A stretch of DNA of 41,486 nucleotides, taken from the NCBI GenBank assembly GCA_031277315.1, contig JAITMP010000026.1:1-41486 (forward strand), read 5' to 3'. The position numbers were made by a program, and so were the translations under genes. The stretch is from Zoogloeaceae bacterium (GTDB lineage Bacteria > Pseudomonadota > Gammaproteobacteria > Burkholderiales > Rhodocyclaceae). Below, piece by piece: positions 34,035 to 41,486 of the stretch (its first letter is position 1; the number at the start of each line of letters is the position of its first letter). The notes under the pieces are model-generated. The model saw only the letters and a program-made list of their open reading frames with translations. It made no database searches and was not told where the DNA came from.

Positions 34035-34120
34035 GTGAAAGGGATGATAGGGCGGTTTGAGGCCATGAATAAGGAGCCTGAATTGAACAAGACTGTTGCT
34101 TGATTGGCTACAATCCCCTC

Positions 34121-35026
34121 ATGCAAGACTTGAACCTGATGGCTGTTTATGCGCATGTGGTCGACAGCGGCGGTTTTTCCGCCGCCGCCCGCCGCTTGGG
34201 CATGTCGCGCTCGGCGGTGAGCAAGGCGGTGGCGAAGCTGGAAAGAACGCTCGGCGCGCGTCTGCTCAATCGCAGCACGCGCCATCTCAGCGTGACGGAA
34301 GCGGGGGCCGCTTTCGCGGAGCATTGCAGCCGCATTCTGGACGAGGCGATCGAGGCTGAGCAGGCGGTGAGCAGCTTGCTCGGGCAGCCGCGCGGAGTGT
34401 TGAAAGTGGCGGCTTCGGTGGCTTTCGGCACGCTGCACGTGGCGCCGGCGCTGGCGGATTTTCTTGGCCGCTGCCCGGAACTGGATATCGACATGACCAT
34501 CGTCGACCGCGCCGTCGATCTGGCCGAGGAGGGCTACGATGTCGCCGTGCGCGTCGCGCGCGAGTTGCCGCCGAATCTCGTCGCCCGCCGTCTGGCGCCG
34601 GTGCGCCGCAAGCTGTGCGCGACGCCGGATTATTTCGAGCGGCGCGGCATCCCGCGCATTCCGCAAGATCTGGCGCATCACAACTGCCTCGACTACACCC
34701 ATTCCGGCGAGCATGGCCTGTGGCGTTTCACCGGGCCGGAAGGCGATATCGCCGTGCCGGTGTCGGGGCGGCTGCGCATCAACGACGACGAGGCGCTTTC
34801 GCAAGCCGTGCTGGGCGGGCTGGGCATGGCCTTGCTACCCACCTTCATCATCGGCAAAGACTTGCAGGACGGGCGCTTGCGCGCCGCGCTATCCGAATAT
34901 ATTCCCGTTGAGCGGCACGTCTACGCGCTCTATTTACCCACCCGCCACCTGCCGGCCAAGGTGCGCGCCTTCATCGACTTCCTGCTGGAACGCTTCGGCC
35001 CCGATCCGTATTGGGATCGGGATTAA
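34121..35026 (+). CDS. LysR-family transcriptional regulator
   Basis: 301 residues. N-terminal winged helix-turn-helix: MQDLNLMAVYAHVVDSGGFS, AAARRLGMSRSAVSKAVAKL and LGARLLNRSTRHLSVTEAG. The C-terminal effector domain (about 90-295) includes LDIDMTIVDRAVDLAEEGYD and LGGLGMALLPTFIIGKDLQ, as in the AaeR/DsdC-like LysR subgroup. It is divergent from rnk (138 bp between starts). Whether it controls hyb, hox or a gene elsewhere cannot be told. Confidence 0.9.
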   Translation: MQDLNLMAVYAHVVDSGGFSAAARRLGMSRSAVSKAVAKLERTLGARLLNRSTRHLSVTEAGAAFAEHCSRILDEAIEAEQAVSSLLGQPRGVLKVAASVAFGTLHVAPALADFLGRCPELDIDMTIVDRAVDLAEEGYDVAVRVARELPPNLVARRLAPVRRKLCATPDYFERRGIPRIPQDLAHHNCLDYTHSGEHGLWRFTGPEGDIAVPVSGRLRINDDEALSQAVLGGLGMALLPTFIIGKDLQDGRLRAALSEYIPVERHVYALYLPTRHLPAKVRAFIDFLLERFGPDPYWDRD

Positions 35027-35082
35027 GCGTTTGTTTTGCCGTCTTTTCGCGGCCGGACAAATTATCGGCAAGAGTTGGGCGA

Positions 35083-35145
35083 ACTTGATAAATCTCAAGT
35101 GTAAAAATTACACTATACTTCGTATGGAATTAAATTATACTTCGT
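35083..35145. promoter_or_regulatory. Operator cluster, FNR-like box and palindrome
   Basis: ACTTGATAAATCTCAAGT (35083-35100) is a perfect inverted repeat with 6-bp arms and matches the FNR/CRP consensus TTGAT-N4-ATCAA at nine of ten positions. AGTGTAA-AAA-TTACACT (35098-35114) overlaps it by three bases. TATACTTCGT is repeated at 35114-35123 and 35136-35145, 22 bp apart. The cluster lies 100-160 bp before the GntR gene. Confidence 0.6.
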
Positions 35146-35242
35146 CCTTGATCGGGTTTTTCGCTGGGTATCCTCCGGCTATCCTGCCGGATTCTGATGA
35201 ATAGAGCGTTATTTTTGACCACTCCTTACTACGTGACTTGTC

Positions 35243-36097
35243 ATGACCGAGAAAACCACATCACCGAAAAAACGCGCCCGGCAGGCCGAAACGCGGCAGG
35301 TTGAAGGCTCCATCTGCGACCGCCATCTTTCGCCGGCGCTGCGCGCATTTCCCGCCGACAAGCTCCAGCTTGGCGCGCTGACCGGAGCCAAGGCGCAGGT
35401 CTACAACCAGCTCTGGCGACCCATCGCCGAAGGCCGGCTGAAACCGGGCGCCAAGCTCTATGAGGGTGTCATCCGCGAGGCGGTGGGCGTCAGCCGCCAC
35501 ATCGTCTATGGCGTGCTCCAGCAAATGGCCTCCGAAGGCTGCGTCACCCTGCCGTTCAACAAAACGCCCCACGTCGCCAAGCCCTCGCCGCAAGAGGCCC
35601 AGGACGTGTTCGAGACGCTCGGCGTCGTGATGGTGCATATCGTCAGGGAACTGTCGCAGCCGGCGCGAACCATCACGGCGGAAGAACACCGGCTGCTCGA
35701 ACAGCATGTGAAGATGCAAGCCGAAGCGGATGAGGCCAACGACCTGATTACCGCGCACCTGCTGGGAATCGAGTTTCTGATTCTGCTGGCGTCGATTCAC
35801 GGCGTTACCCTGCTGACCGAAGTGGTCGCCCGTGCGGTGGTGCTGCTCACGCTGTCGCTCAAGCTCTACGGCAAGTTTCCGCCGCCGCCCTGGCACGTCG
35901 CTTTCCAGAGCAATCTCATCGACGCGATTTTCACTCACCGCACCGATGAAGCCGTGCGCGAATTTGAAGAACGCCGCACCGGTATGCGGAACACGCTCCG
36001 TTTCCACGGCGGCGAACACTATGAGCATGACGACCTCGCCGTGCTGCTTGCCTCCTCGCCGCTGCACGCGGCAAACCCGAAAGGGAACGCAAGGTGA
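35243..36097 (+). CDS. GntR-family regulator (FadR/FCD-like)
   Basis: 284 residues. Winged helix-turn-helix at about 52-115: VYNQLWRPIAEGRLKPGAKL, then EGVIREAVGVSRHIVYGVLQ, then LPFNKTPHVAKPSPQEAQDV. An all-helical C-terminal domain follows (120-255), with ELSQPARTITAEEHRLLEQH typical of the FCD group. An extra 45-residue, Lys/Arg-rich N-terminus precedes the DNA-binding domain. The gene reads towards hoxF, 83 bp away, with a long inverted repeat in the gap, so control of the hox genes is plausible but inferred. Confidence 0.85.
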   Translation: MTEKTTSPKKRARQAETRQVEGSICDRHLSPALRAFPADKLQLGALTGAKAQVYNQLWRPIAEGRLKPGAKLYEGVIREAVGVSRHIVYGVLQQMASEGCVTLPFNKTPHVAKPSPQEAQDVFETLGVVMVHIVRELSQPARTITAEEHRLLEQHVKMQAEADEANDLITAHLLGIEFLILLASIHGVTLLTEVVARAVVLLTLSLKLYGKFPPPPWHVAFQSNLIDAIFTHRTDEAVREFEERRTGMRNTLRFHGGEHYEHDDLAVLLASSPLHAANPKGNAR

Positions 36098-36127
36098 GGG
36101 AATGATGATCCGCGCGATCATGTTCCC
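36098..36127. promoter_or_regulatory. Long interrupted inverted repeat upstream of hoxF
   Basis: Outer arms GGGAA (36098-36102) and TTCCC (36123-36127), inner arms ATGATC (36105-36110) and GATCAT (36116-36121), centre CGCGC. No T-run follows, so an operator is more likely than a terminator. Confidence 0.5.
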
Positions 36128-36180
36128 TCTGCCTGAACGGCATCGTTAACAGTTCCGGTTGGCCGGGGTAAAACTGGGCG

Positions 36181-37980
36181 ATGCCGGACATGTCTTCTCC
36201 CGAAAATAGTTGCGATTTGCCGGGCATCGTTGCCCGCTGGGGCGGCGATGCGGCGAATCTGGTGCAGATTCTGCGCGAAGTGCAGGAAGCCTGCGGCACG
36301 ATTCCGCCGGAGGCGGTCGACCCGTTGGCGCGGCTGCTGAATGTGCCGCGTGTGCGCATCGAGTCGACGGCCAGTTTCTACGCTTTCTTCCATACCGGCC
36401 CGGGCTGCGCTTACACGCTGCTGTTTTCCGACAACATCATCGACCACATGGCCGGCAAGGCCGGCTTGAAGCAGTATGTGTGCGAGAAGCTGTGGGTAGA
36501 GCCGGGCAAACGCTCCGAGGACGGCTTGGTGTATGTCGGCGACACCGCCGACATCGGCCTCGCCGATCAGGCGCCAGCGCTGCTGGTGAACGGCCATGCG
36601 GTGCCGTCCCTCGACAAAACGCGCCTCGATCTGATCGCGGAATTGATCCGGGCGCGCAAGCCGCTGGCCGAATGGCCGCCGATGCTGTTCGAGATACCGG
36701 ATCAGATACGCAAGGCGGGGCCGCTGACGGGCGAAGCGTTCGCGCCCGGCGCGGCGCTGCGGCGGACGCTGGCGCGCGGCGCGGAGGCGACGCTGGCGGA
36801 ACTGGAGACATCCAATCTGCGCGGGCGCGGCGGCGCCGGTTTCAAGACCGCCATCAAGTGGGCGAGTTGCCGCAACGCGGCGAGCGGGGCGCGCTACGTG
36901 GTGTGCAACGCCGACGAAGGCGAGCCGGGTACGTTCAAGGATCGCGTGCTGCTCAACAGCCATGCCGATCTGGTTTTCGAGGGAATGACGGTGTGCGCCC
37001 GCGTCATCGGCGCGCGGCGCGGTTTTCTTTATCTGCGCGGCGAATACAAAAACCTGTTTGAAAAACTGCAAACGGTTCTCGCCCGGCGGCGCGAGACGGG
37101 TTTGCTCGGCGAGAGCATTCTCGGCGAAGCCGGTTTCGATTTCGACATTGAAATTCATCTTGGCGCCGGCGCTTACATCTGCGGCGAGGAATCGGCGCTG
37201 ATCGAATCGCTGGAAGGCAAGCCGGGCAAGCCGAGAAACCGGCCGCCGTTTCCGGATCGACGCGGCTACCGCGATCAGCCGACGGTGCTGAATAACGTCG
37301 AGACTTTCGCTTGCGCGGCGAAGATCGCCGAGCAGGGCGGCGCCTGGTTCGCCGCCATCGGCACGCCGCAGTCCACGGGCAGCAAACTGATGTCCGTCTC
37401 CGGCGACTGCCGCCGGCCCGGCGTCTACGAATATCCCTTCGGCGTCACGGCACGGCAGGTGCTGATCGACTGCGGCGCGGAAAACGCCTATGCCGTGCAG
37501 GTTTCCGGGCCGTCTGGCATGTGCATCTCCTTCCGCGAATTCGACCGCCGCCTCTGTTTCGAGGATCTCGCCAGCGCCGGCGCGTTCATGGTTTTCTCGC
37601 GTCAGCGCGACATGTTCGAAGTGGCGCGCAACTTCACGCATTTTTTCGCGCATGAAAGTTGCGGCTTCTGCACGCCGTGCCGCGTCGGCACTTCGCTCCT
37701 GCGCAACATCATGGACAAGCTGGCGGCGGGCAAGGGTTCGGTCTACGACATGAACGAAATGCAGCGCATCATGCACATTCTGCGCGGCATGGCGCACTGC
37801 GGCCTTGGCCACACCGCCGCCAATCCGGTGGTGCAGACGATGGAGAAGTTTCCGGACGCTTACGAAAAGCGGCTGAAGAAACTGGATTTCGAGCCGGCCT
37901 TCGATCTCGACGGTGCGCTTGCCACGGCGCGCCTGATTACCGGCCGCGACGACGCATGGGCGCACCTGGCCGATGACTGA
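36181..37980 (+). CDS. hoxF: Bidirectional hydrogenase diaphorase subunit HoxF
   Basis: 599 residues (Ralstonia HoxF about 602). FMN- and NAD-binding subunit of a group 3d NAD-linked [NiFe]-hydrogenase, homologous to complex I NuoE+NuoF. The N-terminal 150 residues are NuoE-like but lack most cluster cysteines. The NuoF-like part has LRGRGGAGFKTAIKWASCR, VVCNADEGEPGTFKDRVLL and GAGAYICGEESALIESLEG for NADH and FMN, and ESCGFCTPCRVGTSLL plus a later HCGLGHTAANP Cys for the [4Fe-4S] cluster. Cytoplasmic; starts the hoxFUYHW operon. Confidence 0.94.
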   Translation: MPDMSSPENSCDLPGIVARWGGDAANLVQILREVQEACGTIPPEAVDPLARLLNVPRVRIESTASFYAFFHTGPGCAYTLLFSDNIIDHMAGKAGLKQYVCEKLWVEPGKRSEDGLVYVGDTADIGLADQAPALLVNGHAVPSLDKTRLDLIAELIRARKPLAEWPPMLFEIPDQIRKAGPLTGEAFAPGAALRRTLARGAEATLAELETSNLRGRGGAGFKTAIKWASCRNAASGARYVVCNADEGEPGTFKDRVLLNSHADLVFEGMTVCARVIGARRGFLYLRGEYKNLFEKLQTVLARRRETGLLGESILGEAGFDFDIEIHLGAGAYICGEESALIESLEGKPGKPRNRPPFPDRRGYRDQPTVLNNVETFACAAKIAEQGGAWFAAIGTPQSTGSKLMSVSGDCRRPGVYEYPFGVTARQVLIDCGAENAYAVQVSGPSGMCISFREFDRRLCFEDLASAGAFMVFSRQRDMFEVARNFTHFFAHESCGFCTPCRVGTSLLRNIMDKLAAGKGSVYDMNEMQRIMHILRGMAHCGLGHTAANPVVQTMEKFPDAYEKRLKKLDFEPAFDLDGALATARLITGRDDAWAHLADD

Positions 37981-38704
37981 AATGACAAACACATTCACGC
38001 TCGACGGCAAGGAGATTCCCTTCCGCGAAGGCGAAACCATCATGGCGGCGGCGACGGCGGCGGGCGTCTACATTCCGCATCTGTGCCATCGCCCCGGCTT
38101 CAAGCCGCACGGCTCCTGCAAGCTGTGCACGGTGAACATCGACGGGCGGCCGAGCGCGGCGTGCACCCATCTGGCGGCGGCGGGCATGCGGGTGGAGAGC
38201 GAGACGGAGGCGCTCAATGCCGACCGCCGCGCGCTGACGCAGATGCTTTTCGTCGAGGGCAACCATATCTGCCCGTCCTGCGAGAAAAGCGGCAACTGTC
38301 AGTTGCAGGCGGTGGCGTATCACCTTGGCATGTCGACGCCGCACTTCACGCACTTTTATCCGGCGCGCGATGTCGACGCCTCGCACCCGGACGTGCTGCT
38401 CGACCGCAACCGCTGCATCCTGTGCGAGTTGTGCGTGCGCGCCAGCCGCGACGTCGACGGAAAAAATGTCTTCGGCATCGGCGGACGCGGCATCCGCTCG
38501 CGTCTGATCGTCAACGCGGCCAGCGGCCGTCTCGCCGACACCGGCCTTGCCGTGACGGATCGCGCCGTCGCGGTATGTCCGACCGGCGCGCTGCTGCGCA
38601 AGCGCGACGGTTTCAGCGTGCCGATCGGCGAGCGGCGCTACGACCGTCACACTATTTCCGACGTGACGACGGAGACGGAGGAAGAAAGGCCGCGCCATGA
38701 CTAG
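37973..38704 (+). CDS. hoxU: Bidirectional hydrogenase diaphorase subunit HoxU
   Basis: 243 residues, NuoG N-terminal-like electron relay between HoxF and HoxY. [2Fe-2S] ligands Cys38, Cys49, Cys52 and Cys64 (LCHRPGFKPHGSCKLCTVNI, AACTH). The His-Cys3 site is in EGNHICPSCEKSGNCQLQ. Another cluster is in RNRCILCELCVRASRDVDG with AVCPTGALL. The start overlaps hoxF by 8 bp; an ATG at 37982 is an alternative. It overlaps hoxY by 8 bp. Confidence 0.94.
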   Translation: MTEMTNTFTLDGKEIPFREGETIMAAATAAGVYIPHLCHRPGFKPHGSCKLCTVNIDGRPSAACTHLAAAGMRVESETEALNADRRALTQMLFVEGNHICPSCEKSGNCQLQAVAYHLGMSTPHFTHFYPARDVDASHPDVLLDRNRCILCELCVRASRDVDGKNVFGIGGRGIRSRLIVNAASGRLADTGLAVTDRAVAVCPTGALLRKRDGFSVPIGERRYDRHTISDVTTETEEERPRHD

Positions 38705-39239
38705 CGCCAGGCCGAAGATCGCCACTTGCTCGCTGGCCGGCTGCTTCGGCTGCCACATGTCGCTGCTCGACATCGACGAAAAATTGTTTGAACTGGTGGA
38801 ACGGGTCGAATTCGACCGCTCGCCGCTGACCGACATCAAGCGCTGCGGGCCGTGCGACATCGGCATCGTCGAAGGCGGCGTGTGCAACGCCGAGAACGTG
38901 CATGTGCTGAAGGAATTCAGAAAGAACTGCCGTATTCTGGTGGCAACCGGCGCGTGCGCCATCACCGGCGGCATTCCGTCCTGGCGCAACAACGTCGACC
39001 TGTGGGATTGTTTTCAGGAGGTATACCACTACGGCCTCGGCCTCGAAGGCGGGCAGATTCCCAACGATCCGGAACTGCCGCTGCCTTTCGACAAGGTGCA
39101 CCCGATCAACGAAGTGGTGCGCGTCGACTACTTCCTGCCCGGCTGCCCGCCGCCGGCGGAGGCGATCTGGAAGTTTCTCTCCGATCTCATCGCCGGACGC
39201 GAACCGAAACTCGATCAGGCGATGTTGCGTTATGACTAA
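38697..39239 (+). CDS. hoxY: Bidirectional hydrogenase small subunit HoxY
   Basis: 180 residues, a short small subunit with one proximal [4Fe-4S] cluster. KIATCSLAGCFGCHMSLLDI holds Cys11, Cys16 and Cys19, and ATGACAITGGIPSWRN and FLPGCPPPAEAIW supply the remaining ligands. RCGPCDIGIVEGGVCNAENV is typical of group 3d. No Tat signal or membrane anchor, as expected for the soluble enzyme. It ends 11 bp before hoxH. Confidence 0.95.
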   Translation: MTSARPKIATCSLAGCFGCHMSLLDIDEKLFELVERVEFDRSPLTDIKRCGPCDIGIVEGGVCNAENVHVLKEFRKNCRILVATGACAITGGIPSWRNNVDLWDCFQEVYHYGLGLEGGQIPNDPELPLPFDKVHPINEVVRVDYFLPGCPPPAEAIWKFLSDLIAGREPKLDQAMLRYD

Positions 39240-39250
39240 CGGAAATTGGC

Positions 39251-40717
39251 ATGCCCGTGTCTCTTGAAACCGCTGCCGATCCGGAGAACCTGAAGCGGGT
39301 CGTCATTGAGCCGGTGTCTCGCGTCGAGGGGCATGGCAAGGTGACGTTGCTGCTCGACGCCGACGACCGGGTGCGTCAGGCGCGGCTGCATATCGTCGAG
39401 TTTCGCGGCTTTGAAAAATTCATTCAGGGCCGGCCTTACTGGGAAGTGCCGGTGCTGGTGCAGCGGCTGTGCGGCATCTGCCCGGTGTCGCATCATCTGG
39501 CGGCATCGAAGGCGCTCGACATCATCGTCGGCGCGCGTGCGCTGACGCCGACGGCGGAGAAGATGCGCCGTCTGATGCATATGGGCCAGATCCTGCAATC
39601 GCACGCCCTGCATTTTTTTCATCTCGCCTCGCCCGATCTGCTGTTCGGCTTCGAGGCCGATGTCGCCGAGCGCAACATTGCGCACCTTGCCGCCGTCGCG
39701 CCGGAGGTGGCGAAGAAGGGCGTGCTGCTGCGCAAATACGGTCAGGAGATCATCCGCCACACCGCCGGCAAGCGTATCCACGGCACCGGCTCGGTGCCGG
39801 GCGGGGTGAACAAAAATCTCAGCCGCGCCGAGCGCGCCAGTCTGCTCGGCGAGATCGATGCCATCATCGCCTGGAGCCGCGAGGCGGTGGATATCGTCAA
39901 GCGGCTGTTCGCCGAAAACGCGCGGCTGTATGAAACGTTTGGCCGTTTCGAGTCGGGCCGCCTGAGTCTGGTGCGGGCGGACGGCGCGCTCGATCTCTAT
40001 GACGGCGGCTTGCGCGCCACTGACGCCGCCGGCGCCACGCTTTTCGATCATGCCGACTACCAGCGCTACTACGAGTTGATTCACGAAGAGGTCAAGCCCT
40101 GGTCGTACATGAAATTTCCCTTCCTCGTCGAGCGCGGCGCCGAGGCCGGCTGGTATCGCGTCGGGCCGCTGGCGCGGGTCGTGCACTGCGATTTCATTCC
40201 GACCGAACTGGCCGAGACCGAGCGCCGCGCGCTGCTCGATTTCGACGGCGGCGGCGCGCTCTCGGCCCCGCTCGGCTACCACTGGGCGCGCATGATCGAA
40301 ATGCTGCACGCCGCCGAAGGCATCCGTGAATTGCTGCTCGACAACGATCTCTCCGGCGACGATCTGCTCGCCGGCGGCGAGCGGCAACTGCGTGGCGTCG
40401 GCATCATCGAAGCCCCGCGCGGCACGCTGATCCACCACTACCGCATCAACGAAGACGAGCAGATCGTCAGCGCCAACCTGATCGTGTCGACCACTCACAA
40501 CAACCGCGCCATGAACGAAGCCGTGTGCCAGGTGGCGCGGCAGTATTTCGATGGCCGTGAACTCACCGAAGGGCTGCTCAACCACATCGAAATTGCCATT
40601 CGCGCCTTCGACCCCTGCCTCTCCTGCGCCACCCACGCGCTCGGCAAGATGCCGCTCGAACTCGAACTGCGCGACGCCGCCGGGCGGCGCATCGGCGGCT
40701 TGCGCCGCGAAACCTGA
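39251..40717 (+). CDS. hoxH: Bidirectional hydrogenase large subunit HoxH
   Basis: 488 residues, the catalytic Ni-Fe subunit. Ligand motifs: RLCGICPVSHH (Cys74, Cys77) and DPCLSCATH (Cys456, Cys459, His462). The last 26 residues, from ALGKMPLELEL on, form the tail removed by HoxW. IEPVSRVEGHGKVTL opens the conserved part. The enzyme interconverts H2 + NAD+ with NADH + H+ in the cytoplasm. The hoxW start is 8 nt beyond the stop. Confidence 0.96.
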   Translation: MPVSLETAADPENLKRVVIEPVSRVEGHGKVTLLLDADDRVRQARLHIVEFRGFEKFIQGRPYWEVPVLVQRLCGICPVSHHLAASKALDIIVGARALTPTAEKMRRLMHMGQILQSHALHFFHLASPDLLFGFEADVAERNIAHLAAVAPEVAKKGVLLRKYGQEIIRHTAGKRIHGTGSVPGGVNKNLSRAERASLLGEIDAIIAWSREAVDIVKRLFAENARLYETFGRFESGRLSLVRADGALDLYDGGLRATDAAGATLFDHADYQRYYELIHEEVKPWSYMKFPFLVERGAEAGWYRVGPLARVVHCDFIPTELAETERRALLDFDGGGALSAPLGYHWARMIEMLHAAEGIRELLLDNDLSGDDLLAGGERQLRGVGIIEAPRGTLIHHYRINEDEQIVSANLIVSTTHNNRAMNEAVCQVARQYFDGRELTEGLLNHIEIAIRAFDPCLSCATHALGKMPLELELRDAAGRRIGGLRRET

Positions 40718-40725
40718 GCCGGCGC

Positions 40726-41199
40726 ATGCCCGCGCCGCGGCTCATTTTCGCCTGGGGCAATCTTTCGCGCGGTGACGACGCCCTCGGGCCGGCGCTGGCC
40801 GAGCACTTGGCCCAGGCGCAACCGCGCCATCCCGAATGGGGCGGCGTCGACACCCTCACCGACTATCAGTTGCAGCCCGAACACGCGCTCGATCTGGCCG
40901 GGCGCGAGCGCGTGCTGTTCGTCGACGCCAGCGTCGCTTGCGCGCCGCCGTATGCCTTCGGCGCCGTGCAACCGGCGCCCGGCTTCGGCTACACCACCCA
41001 CGCCATGAAACCGGAAGCCCTGCTCGCCGTTTTCCGGCAGGTAACCGGCCAGACGCCGCCGCCGGCCTGGCTGCTGACAGTGCGCGGCGACGCCTTTGAA
41101 CTCGGCGCGCCTCTCAGCCCGCAAGCCCGCCGCCATCTGCGTGCCGCCATCGAATTCGCCGAAACGCTGCTCGGCGGCGAATGGGAACGGCTGGGCTGA
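40726..41199 (+). CDS. hoxW: Hydrogenase maturation protease HoxW
   Basis: 157 residues. WGNLSRGDDALGPALAEHL is the G-N-x-x-R-x-D-D form of the nickel-sensing protease motif, in which Asp replaces the Glu of HybD-type enzymes. VLFVDASVACAPP and FGYTTHAMKPEALLAVFRQV supply the other metal-contact Asp and His. It should cut HoxH after His462. Last gene of the operon; repeats follow. Confidence 0.9.
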   Translation: MPAPRLIFAWGNLSRGDDALGPALAEHLAQAQPRHPEWGGVDTLTDYQLQPEHALDLAGRERVLFVDASVACAPPYAFGAVQPAPGFGYTTHAMKPEALLAVFRQVTGQTPPPAWLLTVRGDAFELGAPLSPQARRHLRAAIEFAETLLGGEWERLG

Positions 41200-41307
41200 T
41201 CCTGCCCGCGCCAATCCCGCTGCCCTAGCCCCATCCAAACCAGCCTGCCCTCTCTCCCAACCTCTCGCCCGCTTGAAGGGGAGGATCAGAGCGTTCGCCA
41301 ACTGGCT

Positions 41308-41333
41308 CCTCTCTCCCGCTTGCGGGAGAGAGG
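41308..41333. repeat. 12-bp-stem hairpin, REP-like
   Basis: CCTCTCTCCCGC and GCGGGAGAGAGG flank TT, a perfect stem. Partial relatives of the CTCTCCC unit lie around it (41250-41350). It could end hoxW transcription, but there is no T-run. Confidence 0.7.
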
Positions 41334-41356
41334 CCGGGAGAGAGGGCAGGCGGTGG

Positions 41357-41376
41357 ATTCCCGCCTTCGCGGGAAT
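41357..41376. repeat. ATTCCCGC/GCGGGAAT intergenic repeat
   Basis: ATTCCCGC-CTTC-GCGGGAAT followed by GAC is the widespread proteobacterial repeat of the type GATTCCCGC...GCGGGAATGAC. A second partial GGGAATGAC copy follows at 41382. No gene is seen from 41200 to the window end. Confidence 0.7.
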
Positions 41377-41486
41377 GACGGGGAATGACGAATGCTGCTT
41401 GCCTCCCGACCCCATCCCCATCCCGGCCATCCCGGTGCCGGCTTTGCACAGCCGGCCCGCTCAGGCGGCGCAAAGCAGTGCTTTGC

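Noticed and set aside
33983-34804. Extension of rnk upstream to give a 395-residue protein
   Set aside because: The added part is antisense to lysR, and a terminator-like hairpin lies between; the 121-residue form matches Rnk.
36118-38043. 641-codon minus-strand frame opposite hoxF
   Set aside because: Shadow of HoxF; composition is that of an antisense frame.

Overview
The window reads as a high-GC betaproteobacterial chromosome segment, most like the Rhodocyclales/Sterolibacteriaceae group of anaerobic aromatic degraders and hydrogen oxidisers. This placement is inferred from gene content; no 16S rRNA gene is present. Supporting signs are the core order rnr-rlmB-rpsF-priB-rpsR-rplI, a 4-hydroxybenzoyl-CoA reductase with its typical extra iron-sulfur loop, and two complete [NiFe]-hydrogenase loci.

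Region 1 (1-8760) is a decayed mobile element ending beside the 3' end of a tRNA-Leu(CAG) gene. It holds a small winged-helix-like protein gene, an array of short GC-rich palindromes that begins inside that gene, a hidden gene remnant without a start codon, and a 2,236-codon 'polyvalent' phage/plasmid-type protein. That protein carries two ADP-ribosyltransferase-like domains, an HEAGH metallopeptidase motif and a barnase-like domain, and appears cut at both ends. A HigB/XRE toxin-antitoxin pair and a truncated second antitoxin follow on the minus strand.

Region 2 (8759-13925) is core genome: tRNA-Leu, whose promoter overlaps the rnr start, then RNase R, RlmB, and the ribosomal operon S6-PriB-S18-L9, closed by a strong terminator. 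A small secreted Cys/Lys-rich protein follows. Region 3 (13930-16408) is accessory: a Phd/VapC module, a 128-bp MITE-like repeat, an IS3 transposase scrap, an MFS exporter and a conserved small Cys protein.

Region 4 (16450-24045, minus strand) is a molybdenum-enzyme operon: a DMSO-reductase-family catalytic subunit without visible partner subunits, FdhD, then HcrC-HcrA-HcrB. It points to anaerobic phenolic/aryl-CoA metabolism. HcrCAB has its own candidate promoter with tandem 10-bp repeats. Region 5 (24248-26460) holds tag, an anchored protein of unknown function, a tssA fragment and an AT-rich leader.

Region 6 (26461-32819) is a Hyb-type (group 1c) membrane-bound uptake hydrogenase: hybO-A-B-C, the protease hybD, hypC/hybG and hybE. 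Region 7 (32874-36127) has an unknown gene, rnk, and LysR and GntR regulators separated by a dense cluster of palindromes, one of them FNR-like. Region 8 (36181-41199) is a bidirectional NAD-linked (group 3d) hydrogenase hoxF-U-Y-H-W. Together the two hydrogenases could feed H2 electrons to quinones (Hyb) and to NAD+ (Hox). The pleiotropic factors HypA, HypB, HypD, HypE and HypF are not in the window. The right end (41200-41486) is filled with repeat hairpins.
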